64,000 nucleotides of DNA from Capra hircus (Eukaryota > Chordata > Mammalia > Artiodactyla > Bovidae). The notes beneath the pieces are model-generated. The model saw only the letters and a program-made list of their open reading frames with translations. It did not search any database and was not told where the DNA came from. The stretch is taken from positions 31,119,022-31,183,021 of the forward strand of contig NC_030824.1 of assembly GCF_001704415.2 (NCBI RefSeq), in the 5' to 3' direction. Positions within the stretch are counted from its first letter, which is position 1. Each line of letters opens with the position of its first letter. Positions 1-11,689 of the stretch are shown piece by piece. Both the position numbers and the translations under genes were made by a program.

Positions 1-256
1 GCCCGGCCAAATACATATTTTTTTAAATGTATAGCCTAATACATCTTGAACATCAATGTAATCTGTGAGAATTTACTTTCTAAAAGGAGTAATGTAAATG
101 TCAACATAGCTCCTGGGACAGCTCAGCAAGGAGGACAAAAGGGGAAAAACCAACAGCAGTGGTGAGAGAGCTGCCAGTAGACACACAGATGAGTCTGTAC
201 AAAACGCAATACACGTGACACTTCCCTGAGCACGGGACTCCTATAAGAGGCTAGGT

Positions 257-404
257 GAGTGCTCAGTCGTGTCTGAGTCTCTGTGACCCCATCGACTGTA
301 GCCCTCCACTCTTCATGAGATTTCCCAGGCAAGAATACTGGAGTGGATTGCCACTTCTTCAGAGGCTGGGAGCCAGGTCTATTCTTTGCCACAGACACCA
401 GACA
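257..404 (-). mobile_element. BovA/Bov-tA SINE remnant
   Basis: The antisense BovA core is readable (gctcagtcgtgtctga, then caggcaagaatactggagtg). It then degrades, with a deletion, into a worn tRNA-derived part. No clear target duplication is seen. The open frames through it are not genes. Confidence 0.8.
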
Positions 405-2122
405 GCAAGCTTTACTGAGACTTTATATCCTCGAGAATGACTGTGAATCTAGGCATGATAAAATATGGAGTCAAATATCTTTAACACACTGTGGCCCTTG
501 GCTAAGAGTTGATTTTAAAATGCAGATGAGTTTTGTGAAAACCTACATGGGACACTTCAGCGAGATAAAGCCAATGCTGGGAGGGGCGGCCACCATAGGT
601 TTCATTGAGGAGATGTAGCTGATGGCCTCCCGAAAATGAGGCAGAGACTGGAGGGGCACCATCCCCCCCCCCCCAGTGAGGGGTGTAGAGAAGCTTGGCT
701 GCAGGGGCCAACCTCAGAGAGTCTTTGGGGTGAGAGAGAGGAGCCAAGCACGATTCTCCTCTTCAGTCATTTCCAGGCCTGTGCAAACCTAAGGTGGAGT
801 GCAGGGCCCCCCAGGTGTGCAGAGCTTGGCACAGTGTATCCTGCCTGGCCCAACTGTTGCCAAGGGCACCAGGCACGAGGTGGACCATGTTAATTTCTAG
901 AAGGAATTGAGTATGTTCTGAAGTTGCCGTTAACAGCGATTACAACGGATTTCTGACTTTCCCAGCCAGGCCAGACAAGGAAACAGACTTGGGTTGGAGC
1001 TTTAGGAAGGAGTCCAGTGTCAGGATGGGGCAAAGAGGGATGGAGCCAGAACCAGAAGCCCAGGGTTTAGAGCTGGGCACCAAACAGGAAAGAGATTATC
1101 CTCCAGACATCGGAAGAGACTGAGTAACAAGGGCCGTGTAGACCCAGAAGATAAGCATCTTCTGAATAGCTGTGTCTGGATGGGGCTGTGAACAGTTACA
1201 AACCTGGGGGACTTAGGGGCATCCAGAGAGGTGCAGGTCATCCTGGGTTTAATTCCTTGCAAAGCAAACTAGCTAATATATGTTTTATCTGTGAAATGCC
1301 TTGGCAGGAAGCGGATGTAAATCTTTCCCCCAAATCTCCTCAGTGCAGTAGTATTTAGTACATGGAATGTATCTGTATATGCTGACTGCACAGGACAAGT
1401 TGGGGAAAGGCACACAGCCAGAAACCCACAGCCGGAGGGCAGGCCTGGGAGTTTGGTCTCTGCTGGGAGGATCTGGCCACAGCACAAGGCCCCTCCTCTG
1501 TCCCCTCCAAACCCTCAGGCCTGAAGCCAGACACCTGAGCCCTCCCTCCTCAAACACAGACACTTGCTCACCCTGACGCCGGGGACACAGGATCCTTGGT
1601 TGGATCCTGAGACACTTGCTCATGGTGGGTGGGACAGCTGTGGGTTCTTCATGAATCCTTTGACCCAAATGACAGGTTTGTAAGAGAGCTGAACCCTTAA
1701 CAGATCGGAAATACCAGGAGCACCATGGAAATGGAGGTCTTCCCTCCGAGAGATGGTGAACGTCTTATGACTGATGGGGGGAGCAAGGGGCACAATGTCA
1801 GCAGAAATGTGGTGTCACAGAGTCTGACAGCAACCAGAGAGCGACAGTGGGCAAGCACAACCCACATCTGCAGGGGCACCGGGATGGCACACACTCAGGT
1901 GTATGTGCAGAGAGCCAGACCTCAGCTGCTTGCTAATGGTAGACCCAGCTACCCAGGGAACCTGTGAGCAGAGAAACAGTTACGGTGATTCCGATGTGAG
2001 CAACTGCAAGCAAGATGCTAGTTTAATTCTCTTTGAGGTACTTATCCCTTGATTGTCCCCTGCCAGGCTGCTCTGGCCTAAGAAATACGGATTACATGGT
2101 TTTGAAACAAAGATAAATGGCT
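405..2122. other. Intergenic, no gene recognised
   Basis: Mixed-composition DNA. The short open frames on both strands overlap each other, lack recognisable protein features and have no splice context. I see no named repeat except a 12-base C run. An old, diverged repeat could be missed by eye. Confidence 0.5.
663..674. repeat. (C)12 mononucleotide run
   Basis: Twelve consecutive C. Likely length-variable and prone to sequencing error. Confidence 0.9.
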
Positions 2123-2273
2123 TTAGTTGCAAAAGTGAAAGTGAAGTCACTTAGTCGTGCCCGACTCTTTGCGACCCCATGGACTGTAGCCTACTAGGCT
2201 CCTCCGTCCATGGGATTCTCCAGGCAAGAATACTGGAGGGGCTTGCCATTTCCTTCTCCATTAGTTGCAAAAG
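2123..2273 (-). mobile_element. BovA monomer SINE with perfect 13-bp target duplication
   Basis: An antisense BovA unit of about 125 bp, starting with a gtgaaagtgaagtc tail and ending at cttctcca. It is bounded by a perfect 13-bp duplication, ttagttgcaaaag, at 2123-2135 and 2261-2273. The duplication marks a clean LINE-mobilised insertion. The tRNA-like 5' part is missing, so this is the short monomer form. Confidence 0.92.
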
Positions 2274-2317
2274 CAGTTTAAATTATTATATTTTTCCTCA
2301 TTAATATGTCACTGATT

Positions 2318-3022
2318 TCTTAAAAATTGAAGTATAATTGATTTATAATGTTGTGCTAGTATTAAGTGTACAGCCAAATGATTCAGTTATACATATATTA
2401 TATACGTATATACACACATTTCTAATTCTTTTACATTATAGGTTATTACAAAGTACTGTGTATAGTTCCCTGCGCTATAGAGTAGGTCCTTGTTGGTTAT
2501 GTATGTTATATATAGTAGTGTGTATCTGTTAATCCCAAACTCCTAATTTATCCCTCTCCCCACCCTCTCCCCTTTGGTAACCATAATTTTGTTTTCTATG
2601 TCTGTGAGTCTCTTTCTATTTTGTAAATAAGCTCATTTGTATCATTTTTTTAGATTCCACATATCAGTAATATCATATGATAGTTGTCTTTCTTATCTGA
2701 CTTATTTAGTATGATAATCTCTAGGTCCATCCATGTTGCTGCTAATGACATTATTTGATTCTTTTTTATGGTTGAGTAATAATAATTCCATTGCATATAT
2801 GTACCACAGCTTCTTTATCCATTCATTTGTTGATGGGCATTTAGGTTGCTTCCATGTTGTGGCTGTTATAAACTGTGCTACAAAGAACATAGAGCTGCAT
2901 GTATCTTTTTTAGAGTTTTTGTACTTTCTGAATATATGTCCAGGAGGGGGATTGCTGGATCACGTGGTAGCTCTACTTTAAGTTTTTAAAGGAAACACCA
3001 TACTATTTTTCATAGTGCATTA
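2318..3022 (-). mobile_element. L1 3' end (ruminant type), antisense
   Basis: The sequence is antisense to the ruminant L1 3' end. It starts at the tail-proximal text (gaagtataattgatttataatg) and runs through the segments resembling ctctaggtccatccatgttg and tccattcatttgttgatggg into the end of ORF2. The element is 5'-truncated. The small open frames here are L1 antisense shadows. Confidence 0.88.
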
Positions 3023-3099
3023 TGCACTGTTTTAAAACACCTCTCCCATGCTAGTTATTATGATAAATAGGGTATTTATACACACACAAAAAAGACTTA

Positions 3100-3190
3100 G
3101 CTATCCCCCCTTTTTAGGCAAGGAAATTGACACGCAGATGAACTGAGACTCAAACTCAGGTCTGCTGGTGCCTTGTTCCTGAACTTGCCT
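3100..3190 (-). mobile_element. Possible MIR fragment
   Basis: Text resembling the antisense MIR core (aggaaattgacacgcag, followed by actcaaactcaggtctg). It is short and diverged, so the assignment is weak. Confidence 0.4.
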
Positions 3191-4950
3191 TCCCCAGTGT
3201 TTCCCCACCCTCTCCTTAAACTTCTCCCAGGGAAACTCTGGTGCCTCATCTCACTATCTTGACTAGTCTTGATAACTGATTCGCTGTCTATGATATTGTT
3301 CCACTTATGTTCAGTTCATTCAGACTGATTGCATTTTAATTTATCTATACCCAATCAGTTGATAAAAATGCATGGAAGAATTACCATTTGTGCTAAGTTT
3401 ATCTATTTATGACTCAATCCCACAAAGGTAGTCACAGAATAAGATGTGAGAGTGGCTTTGCGAGCCAAGTTTCAATGCTTTTGTTTTAAAGATCAACAAA
3501 AGGGAAGGTACTGAGAGAAAATAAGAGGTTTACAGCCTGAAAGCTGGGCTGACTCAGTAGTTATTCAGTTTCATTGTACTCTAAAAATAAATAAACTTGT
3601 CTTTAGGAGCTTGGCATTTTCCTTGCCTTTTTTCATTGAAGCTTATTCCTTAAGCTTTAGCTTTTATGTGTTTATTTAGGTTTATTTAGGTGGTTGCAGG
3701 GATAATGTCAAAAGACAGCCCTAAGAGTGTTAACTTGGATATTTGTCATTTATGGCTATGTATTATTAATAGGAGTTGGTGAATAAATAATGAATAGCAA
3801 GATGAACCATGAATATATTCAAATCAACAAAATTGGTTTGAGAAATGGTTGGAGATTGACTGAGGCTTTGGGTGTCAGTGGTTTGCATCCTTCAATTTCG
3901 TCAAGGCAAAAAGATCCTGTGGAAACAGAAACATGTATTAGAACATCTTAAAACATTTCAAGTAAGTTGCCTCTAAAATCTTTCAAAACAGAAACTCACA
4001 TGGAAACAAAAGTGATCTATGAGTAGCTTGGCTACTATTCTGTCTCAATTGCTTATTTAGTTTATTTATTCGCTGCTTATCTAATTTAGTTTAAAAGAAA
4101 TTCTTCCATCATGTCTTCTGTTTTAATCTGAAAGATGACAAGTCAAGTAAGCTAAAAGAATAATTTCTGAGGAAAATTATATTTCTGGTGTCAGTGATCT
4201 TTTTAAAATTCTTCATTGTTTCTTGTTTGAAAGAAACACAAATGAATAGTTTCCTTCTGTTTTACCCAAAAATGATTACTGGCAGGATTTTTCTAAAAAG
4301 CATTTTTGGCTTTTTATATTTACTTTGCCTCTAACATTTATAATGTTTAGGGATTCTCCCCCCAAATTCTGTCATTTCAATCATATTGATAAAATTACAT
4401 TACCCCCAAATTTATGAAAACTGTGTTAAAAATTAATAAAAAGTTCTTATGTATGTATTCAGGACTTTTAGACATGTATATTGATTTTTAAAGCTTTTTT
4501 CATGAAAATATCTTACTCTAATTCCAATAAGATAACTCTCTTTTACCTGTGAAGTTGCATAGATTTTTCAAATCTAGTTCTAAACATGGAAAGGATATAG
4601 ATCTGTACCAAAGGTATAAAAAGAAGCATTGCTTAGTTCTCAAGTTACATTAATGTAACACAACATTGTGTTTTCTGTTTGGTCCTATTGTATATATATT
4701 TGCATTAAAAATGCATGCAGTTATTTGCAAAAATAATTTTATCTTCTTGGGAAGATATATTTGGTCAGGGACTTTTTTAGAGTGTTTCAGTCTGTACCTG
4801 CTCAGGTAAACGGAAGCCCCCCCCCACCCCCGCACTTGCAGGCTTGTCACTACAGAGTACTGAGCAATGTGACAAAAGCGTCTTGCTGGTTCCTCATAGA
4901 CAGATATCCTTTTAGAACTCTATCTTAATCCTTTTGATTTTGAAGAGAGA
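3191..4950. other. AT-rich intergenic stretch, no gene
   Basis: No ruminant SINE or LINE is recognisable. Open frames are short and random. A C-rich run lies near 4818-4830. This is one of the longer repeat-free stretches upstream of RAPGEF2. Confidence 0.5.
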
Positions 4951-4954
4951 GCAG

Positions 4955-5377
4955 TAAGTAGTCTTGAAGTTCATTGCCCAGGAGTTAAACCTGGGTAACC
5001 TGCATGAAAACCAAGAGTCCTAGCCATCAAACCACCAGGGGCTAGAGGCTAGAAGCAAAGCGGCCCGGGCTCTTGCCCCTATTTGAGAACAGGAAAGTTT
5101 TAAGGAGGCAAAAACAGCAAAAACAGGTACAAAGTTTATTAGGGAGCACAATGCATGGGAGAACACACAGGAAAACAGCTTATCCAGCTCAGACGCAGGG
5201 CAGAGATACAAACCCACAGAGAAAGGATATAGGCACCCTCTCCAATGAGGAGGAGCACAGTAAGTCAGAAACTGGCAGAGACGCTCACTTGGAGAGGAGT
5301 GCAGGTGTCCTGAATGAGAAGCACCGTAAAGAGGAGACGTAAATCCCTTACACAGGACAGCTATTCTGGGTCTTTGT
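4955..5377 (-). mobile_element. Endogenous-retrovirus-type LTR, 3' arm (antisense)
   Basis: Read on the minus strand this has a TATA-like cctatatcc, then an AATAAA signal (complement at 5135-5140) in the context ccctaataaactttgtacc, followed by a U5-like segment. The far end (about 4972-5044) resembles a tRNA-Glu-like sequence, with cctggtggtttgatggctag and cccaggtttaactcc on the minus strand. It is non-coding. The second arm lies beyond the BovB next to it. Assignment to a ruminant ERV LTR family is from memory, and the boundaries are uncertain. Confidence 0.55.
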
Positions 5378-6415
5378 TTCAGTTCAGTTCAGTCGCTCAG
5401 TTGTGTCCGACTCTTTGTGACCCCATGAACTGCAGCATGCCAGGCCTCCCTGTCCATCACCAACTCCCGGAGTTCACTCAGACTCACGTCCATCGAGTCC
5501 GTGATGCCATCGAGCCATCTCATCCTCAGTCGTCCCCTTCTCCTCCTGTCCCCAATACCTCCCAGCATCAGAGTCTTTTCCAATGAGTCAACTCTTCGCA
5601 TGAGGTGGCCAAAGTACTGGAGTTTCAGCTTTAGCATCATTCCTTCCAAAGAAATCCCAGGGCTGATCTCCTTCAGAATGGACTGGTTGGATCTCCTTGC
5701 AGTCCAAGGGACTCTCTAGAGTCTTCTCCAACACCACAGTTCAAAAGCATCAATTCTTCGGCGCTCAGCCTTCTTCACAGTCCAACTCCCACATCCATAC
5801 ATGACCACAGGAAAAACCATAGCCATGACTAGACGGACCTTTGTTGGCAAAGTAATGTCTCTGCTTTTGAATATACTATCTAGGTTGGTCATAACTTTTC
5901 TTCCAAGGAGTAAGCATCTTTTAATTTCATGGCTGCAGTCACCATCTGCAGTGATTTTGGAGCCCCCCAAAATAAAGTCTGACACTGTTTCCACTGTTTC
6001 CCCATCTATTTCCCATGAAGTGATGGGACTGGATGCCATGACCTTCGTTTTCTGAATGTTGAGCTTTAAGCCAACTTTTTCACTCTCCTCTTTCACTTTC
6101 ATCAAGAGGCTTTTTAGTTCCTCTTCACTTTCTGCCATAAGGGTGGTGTCATCTGCATATCTGAGGTTATTGATATTTCTCCCGGCAATCCTGATTCCAG
6201 CTTGTGTTTCTTCCAGTCCAGTGTTTCTCATGATGTACTCTTCATAGAAGTTAAATAAGCAGGGTGACAATATACAGCATTGACGTACTCCTTTTCCTAT
6301 TTGAAACCAGCCTGTTGTTCCATGTCCAGTTCTAACTGTTGCTTCCTGACCTGCATACAGATTTCTCAAGAGGCAGGTCATGTGGTCTGGTATTCCCATC
6401 TCTTTCAGAATTTTT
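5378..6415 (-). mobile_element. BovB (RTE) LINE, 5'-truncated, antisense
   Basis: This is the 3' portion of a BovB element, from the agttcagttcagtcgctcag tail into the reverse transcriptase. A minus-strand open frame (5716-6567; its N-terminal part lies outside the element) contains the RT catalytic motif in the context LRYADDTTLMAES, and the C-terminal part reads SWTVKKAERRRIDAFELW. The frame is cut by a premature TAG just after WCWRRL. Further C-terminal protein is readable in another segment (5389-5649, minus). BovB encodes an endonuclease/RT that makes target-primed copies. This copy lacks the endonuclease and is dead. It sits between two arms that look like one LTR. Confidence 0.95.
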
Positions 6416-6742
6416 GGCCAATTATCTTGTTTCTTTCTTCGTATCTGACTAATCCATGGATCCTCCCCAAGATGCATGTACAACATTTTGCTAAGATAGA
6501 TGCCGCTGAAGAGGCCTGTGGGTGCATGTCCACACTTTTTATAGAGTGAGGATCCCTCCTTTTTCAACCCTCAAGAAGCTTTCCTGTGTAAGTATAGACA
6601 GGAAAGTCTTCCTTGACTTCAGAAGTGGGCAGCTTATCTTTGTTTTAGCAGAGCTCAGCTTTTTACCACTAGCTTTGTCCTTGGAGAGTCTGAGTGAGAA
6701 CAAAGCTTGAAAAATACCAGGTGTCCTGGCCCTGAAGCCCAC
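6416..6742 (-). mobile_element. Endogenous-retrovirus-type LTR, 5' arm (antisense)
   Basis: Non-coding. On the minus strand it contains ctataaaaagtgtgg, a TATA-like box at about 6536-6544, and it reads toward the BovB. Beyond the BovB the sequence continues into the arm that carries the AATAAA signal. I infer that both arms are a single LTR split by BovB. It could instead be an unrelated old sequence. Confidence 0.45.
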
Positions 6743-7066
6743 TGCGTCTTACCTCAATTTGAGTTCCTTATAACAAAACACTATAAACTGAATGGCTTAT
6801 CAACAATAGACACGTATCACTCACAATTCTCAAGGCAGGGAAGTCCAAGATGAAGGCATCAGCAGATTGGGTTTCTGAGGAAGGCCTGCTTCCTGTTTCG
6901 TAGGTGGCTGTCTTCTCTTATAAGGGTGCTAATCCCATTCTTGAGAGCTCCACCGTCCAGATCTAATCACCTCCCCAAGGCACAACCTTCTAATATCCTC
7001 ACATTGGAGATTGGGTTTCAACATATGAATTAGGGTGGGGCATACATAGACATTCAGTCTATAGCA
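6743..7066 (-). mobile_element. MLT1-type LTR (ERVL-MaLR), antisense
   Basis: It matches the MLT1 layout read backwards. There is a start resembling tgtcttagtc..ataacaaaa, then ggcagggaagtccaagatgaa, gcctgcttcctgtttc, and an end of the type tctaatatcctcac..caacatatgaatt..cattcagtctatagca. It is a non-coding LTR remnant, old and shared among placental mammals. Confidence 0.85.
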
Positions 7067-7644
7067 AACTGAGGTGGTTTTGACTTTTTGACAAAGTGGA
7101 GACCCAACTGCAGCACCTATTTTAAAGAGAGGAGTGGGGTGGGTGGAATTTACTCTACCTTCTGAGTAGATGTCTTGGATATTTCCAGCTAAGTTCATCC
7201 TAACCTACATTTCCTACCATGAGGAATAATATCTTTTCATAGTAAATAAAAATTGCTTCTTAATGAATTTATTCATGCAGTCAATTTTTGAAAGGCATTT
7301 TTCTCTAGGGGACATACATTTTATAATGATTGAGGAGATTTGTATTTTAGAGACAGAGTATTCAAGCACTTTATTGCTTTCTTTTTTTTCTTCGTGTGGT
7401 TGGAAATGAAATCACACCATGTTAATTATGTGTTTAGAAACCATTAAAAATATATAAGCCAAAGGGACTTGTATCCCTATAATCATTATGATCAAATATG
7501 TTATAGTTGAAAACAAGTCTAAGATTTAAAAAATAAAGCTACTGGTTAAATTACTGTAAGATAGAGAAAACTCATTTGGGAAAATGATTTGTATTCTGAG
7601 AACTGTGTCAGACCATAAAAATTCTACCAGAAAAGACAGCTTGA

Positions 7645-7960
7645 GAAATAGACGTAGAGGTAGAGAACAAACGTATGGACACCAAGGGGGAAAAGGAGAC
7701 AGTGGGGTGAATTGGGAGATTGGAATTGACACATATCCACTATAGACACATGCATAAAATAGATCATTGATGAAAGCCTCCTGTATAGAACAGGGAACTC
7801 TACTCAGTGCTCTGTGCTCTTTCCTGAATGGGAAGGAAACAAACAAACAAACAAAAGAAGGTATTTAGTTACATGTATGGCGGATTCACTTTGGTGTACA
7901 GCAGAAACTGACACAACATTGTAAAGCAGCTATACTCCAGTGAAAAATTTTTTGAAAGAA
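7645..7960 (+). mobile_element. L1 3' end, sense
   Basis: It shows the ruminant L1 3' text: gagattggaattgacacata, tgggaaggaaacaaacaaac and cagaaactgacacaacattg, ending at a short A/T tail. Only the last few hundred bases of the element are present. It is related to the copy at 22.5 kb. Confidence 0.8.
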
Positions 7961-8789
7961 AAGACTGCTTGAAAATGTTGAATTTGAAAACAAAGCTGAT
8001 CTAAAGAACTTATTGGAGAAATGAACCATTGCTTTCTTTAGTGGGAAAAAAAATGCTATGTTTGAATAAATAAGATGCCAACAAAGCGTGCATAGTGGCT
8101 TACACCCCTTGTATGATCAGCACAGTACTGAGCTGCTTTGTGCACAAGGGGTCTCCTCGCCGCCCAAGGAGTTATGTTGCTCCTTCTAGGCTGGACCATA
8201 CCTCCCAACCCCCACAACCTGAGCCAACACCCTGCCTTTCTTTCCCACACCCAAGCATCTCCTTTGTCCTCATCTAGTATTTTCTGGATAATTTTCCCTT
8301 CTCATCCTACCTAATGAGTAGACTCAGACAGGTAACTTACACCAGTTTAAGACTCTTCTAAGACGGTTGTGTAGGCATGATTACAAATGAGGCCAGATTC
8401 CTAATTGACTGGAAATTACGAAATAATTTTCCAAGGGAAAGAACTGATGACTACTTAAAGTTTTTATTACCACATCTTTGAGATAACTCCTTCCCTCATA
8501 GCCCTGAAAGAGTTATGAAGATCATCCTGAATAAGTGACTATAAATCTCTGATAGCATCTTTATGTGTTTTGCCCCTCCTCTCAGAGTAAGGTAGTTGCC
8601 ATGGAAATGATGACAAAGGCTAAATTCAGCCAGAAATATTTGCTGTATTATGTGCCACATGGTTCTTTCCTTCCTTCAAAGCAGGAGAGGAGTATTCTGA
8701 AGAGCGAGTTACATTCTCAAGATGTGTAATGCCCTCCAGTTAATTGCAAGGGTCATATGTTGAAATTTTTGCTATTATGTTAGACTGTG
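7961..8789. other. Intergenic, nothing recognised
   Basis: No gene, RNA gene or named repeat is apparent. The open frames of about 60-64 codons near 8.1-8.3 kb overlap on opposite strands and have no supporting features. Confidence 0.5.
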
Positions 8790-8980
8790 TTGTTGTTGTT
8801 TAGTAGTTAAGTCATGTCTGACTCTTTTGTGAGCCACCAAGCTCCTCTGTCCATGGAATTTCCCAGGTAAGCACACTGGAGTGGGTTGTCATTCCCTTCT
8901 CCAGGGCATCTCCCCAATCCGGGGATCAAATCCACATCTGTTGCATTGCAGGTGGATTCTTTACTGTCTGAGCCTCCATA
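8790..8980 (-). mobile_element. Bov-tA SINE, antisense, diverged
   Basis: It begins with a gttgttgttgt tail, followed by an antisense BovA core (ctctgtccatggaatttc; cactggagtgggttgtcatt) and the antisense tRNA-Glu-like part. It runs directly into a second SINE-like segment without a clean junction. Confidence 0.8.
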
Positions 8981-9106
8981 TGATCCTCTAGTAGCAGCAT
9001 GCAGGCTTTGTTGCTCTGCAGCCTTGGGATCATCCTGGACCAGGGATCAAATCCATGACCCCCGCACTGACAGGCAGATTTTTCAATTGCCAGGGAAGCC
9101 CCTATC
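8981..9106 (-). mobile_element. CHR-type tRNA-Glu SINE, antisense
   Basis: It contains the antisense tRNA-like module (gaccagggatcaaatccatg, ending tgccagggaagcccc), abutting the Bov-tA to its left. Either two independent insertions or one composite element would explain it. Confidence 0.6.
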
Positions 9107-9205
9107 CTGATATTACAGATAAAGAAAGTGAGGCTGTGAGAAGTTAAATAACTTTTCTAAGGGTTACTTAGATAGGAAATTCAAACGGACACAAGTCCAA
9201 TATCA
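9107..9205 (-). mobile_element. MIR fragment, antisense
   Basis: The antisense MIR core pattern is visible: attacagataaagaaagtga, then aagttaaataact and a diverged tail. Short and old. Confidence 0.45.
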
Positions 9206-9423
9206 GGGTCCCATCTGCTACGTAGCCTCCAGTCATGATGGTAAAATACATATTTTACTTTCTTCATTGTTCACTTTTCTCTCAATTTTCCTAGATGGCT
9301 TTCACTTTTATGGTTCCATATGAATAGTCTTATCCGAAATCCTACATTTTTAAGTAAAGTTTAAAAGTTTTTAGTTCTCCAAGATTCCAGGTACATTTGA
9401 CACAACTTTTATTTCCCAGAAAT

Positions 9424-9635
9424 ATGACCAGTTAAGGGCTTCCCTGGTGGTGAAGACTCTGCCTGCCATGCAAGAGACCCAGGTTCAGTCCCTGGGTCAG
9501 GAAGAGCCCCTGGAGAGGGAATGGCTACCCACTCCAGTATTTTTGCCTGGAGAATCCCATGGACAGAGGAGGCTGGGGTCAAAGGAGTCAGACACGACTG
9601 AGCTACGAACATTTTCACTTTTTCATGACCAGTTA
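9424..9635 (+). mobile_element. Bov-tA SINE with perfect 11-bp target duplication
   Basis: Full-length sense Bov-tA. The tRNA-Glu-like head starts gggcttccctggtggtga, and the BovA body ends near gacacgactgagctac plus a cactttttc tail. It is flanked by atgaccagtta at 9424-9434 and 9625-9635. Pol III A and B boxes are expected in the head. The overlapping open frames are SINE translations. Confidence 0.93.
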
Positions 9636-9696
9636 TGTAACTTGAGAAATATTTTGTTATAAAACACCTATAATTGCTGAAAAAAATGTAATATAA

Positions 9697-9950
9697 GGAC
9701 TTCCCTGGTTGTCCAGCAATTAAGAATCCACCTTCCAGTACAGGTGATACGGGTTTGATCCCTGGCTGGGGAACTAAAATCCTACATGCTACATGGCAAC
9801 TAAGCCTGTGTGCCACAACCACTGAGCCCACAAGGTCTGGAGCCCATGTTCCACAACTAGAGAGGAGACTGCATGCTTCAGTGAAGGGCCCGCATGCCAC
9901 AACTAAGATCTGATGCAGCCAAATAAAAAAATTAAATGAATATTAAAAAA
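9697..9950 (+). mobile_element. CHR-2-like tRNA-Glu SINE, sense
   Basis: The head is ggacttccctggttgtccag. A tRNA-like B-box region and the CHR-2 tail (ccacaactagagaggagact; ctgatgcagccaaataaaa) follow, with an A-rich end. The minus-strand frame of 163 codons across 9.4-9.9 kb is an artefact of this SINE plus the Bov-tA. Confidence 0.88.
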
Positions 9951-10857
9951 CAACCCTAGTACAGAGTTGATCTATAAGTGATATCTGCAAGAATCAAAGC
10001 TGAGCAGTTAGGATAGGAGTTGTGGGATAGTGTTGTGGAGGGGGTGTTGGTATGGCAGAAAAATGTGTTTTCCTAGATTTTAGGAATGTGGATGTAATGT
10101 CCGCAGGATATGAGGACTCTGGACTCATGCAAGAAAGAGTTCGAATCAGTAAGTCTGCATGAGTTCAGGACCATCAAAAAATTATCTTTTTAGTGTAAGT
10201 ATGAAGTGTAAGAATAAAAGCAAAAAAACAAACTCCAACTAGCACATGGAGTCAGCAAAGAAACTCATCAGCTTGGACTCTGAGCAGAGGAAGCTAGTGT
10301 CTCCTGAGAATCTGTAAGCTTCTACCAGCTCTGCTCTGGTTTAGGGTTTGCATTTGTACCAGGGGTTCATAGACATTGTCTGTAAAGGCACAGAAAGTGA
10401 ATTAGCAGCTTTGTTGGCCATGTAGTCTTTGCTGCAGCTCTTCAACTCTGTCTTTGGAGATGGACAGTTGTTGTTGACAATATGTCAACAAATGGGTATG
10501 TATGTATTTCAATAAAACTTTATTTACAAAAGCAGATTTTTGTTGAATGTTGATATACTATCTGCCTGGGCCAAGTACCTGTAAATTGAAAAACTGATAT
10601 AAATTTGGTCCTGTCTGATGATAGGCTCTACTGGATAGATACACCTAAGGCTCCTGGAAGAAGCAAACATAAAGCTGTACTGAAGGGGCAGCTTGTTCGC
10701 TCAGGCTGTGAGGGCTTCCCCTGAGGAAGGCGAACACAGATTCCTGAATACAGCGCACACAAGGAAACAGCTCACCATGACAGAGTCAGCATGTGCAACG
10801 CCTACAAGGGTTCAGTTTCCTAAGACCACCAGCTAACACAGAACTATTATTAAATAG
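9951..10857. other. Intergenic, nothing recognised
   Basis: Unique-looking DNA. I see no coding potential and no clear repeat. Confidence 0.5.
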
Positions 10858-10859
10858 AG

Positions 10860-11067
10860 ACTATGTGACTCAGTAAAGAATCTGCCTGCAATGCAGGAGA
10901 TCCAGGTTCTATCCCTGGATCGGGAAGATACCCGAGAGAAGGGCAACCAACCCACTCCAGTATTCTTGCTTGGAGAATTCCAAGACAGAGGAGCCTGGCA
11001 CCACATTCCATGGGGGTGCAACGAGTCGGACACAACAGAGCAACTAACACTTTCACTTTTTCATGCA
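10860..11067 (+). mobile_element. Bov-tA SINE, sense
   Basis: The tRNA-like head has lost the first bases of the consensus. The BovA body then reads ccactccagtattcttgctt and ends gagtcggacacaacagagc with a cactttttc tail. The opposed short frames are SINE shadows. Confidence 0.9.
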
Positions 11068-11124
11068 ATAGATATAATGTGATTAAAGGCATAAAAGAAA
11101 GACTCTAAAATATGAAAAAAATAG

Positions 11125-11207
11125 GGACTTGCCTGGAAGTCCAGCGCCTCCAGTGCAGGGGCTGTGGGTTCAATCTCTAGTTGGGGAATGAAGAGCCTAC
11201 ATTTGTG
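11125..11207 (+). mobile_element. CHR-type SINE, truncated
   Basis: A gggacttgcctggaagtcca head and tRNA-like section, ending soon after gttggggaatgaaga. Only the tRNA part remains. Confidence 0.7.
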
Positions 11208-11689
11208 GCCAGAATGAGTAAATAAATGAAATGTGAGAAAATAATGAGTCTATGAAAAAGCAACACATAGATTTCAAAGAAATAATCAAATACAGCCTCT
11301 ATAAACATAAAGAGCAAAAGTAATTAAATTGAAATACCAATAGAAAATTTAAAGAGCAAAAGTAAAACTAGGTGAACTGTAAATTACATTTAAGGAAATT
11401 ATTTGCACTCCAATGTGGAGAGATGAAGAGACATAGATTGGAGTAGAGAGAAAAATAATAAGGCCTAACTCACTACTACCCTTATGAAATGTTCATATCT
11501 CTTACAAGAGAGAATCAACAGAATGGGATGCATGGAATTTTAAAGAGATAACATCTGAAAAACTTTTAGAATTCCTAAAGACATAATCCTCAGATTCATG
11601 ATTCACAGTGAGTCCTAAGCACTGTAAGTAAAAATATATTTTAGTGAAGTTTCAGAATAAAAACAAAGAGAAGAGTTTAATTATTTTTA
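11208..11689. other. A-rich intergenic stretch
   Basis: A-rich DNA with a local repeat of the phrase aaagagcaaaagta (near 11309 and 11351). It may be an old L1 internal fragment, but I cannot assign it. Confidence 0.4.

Noticed and set aside
4972..5044. Functional tRNA-Glu gene
   Set aside because: Only a resemblance. The acceptor-stem bases do not pair well by eye, the A box is degenerate, and the context is an LTR or SINE.
5378..6567. A bacterial-type retron or group II intron RT suggested by YADD motifs
   Set aside because: The surrounding protein text, the ctgaa tail and the multiple genomic copies identify BovB (RTE-clade LINE).
9409..9900. 163-codon minus-strand frame as a gene
   Set aside because: It is the antisense of a Bov-tA followed by a CHR-2 SINE.
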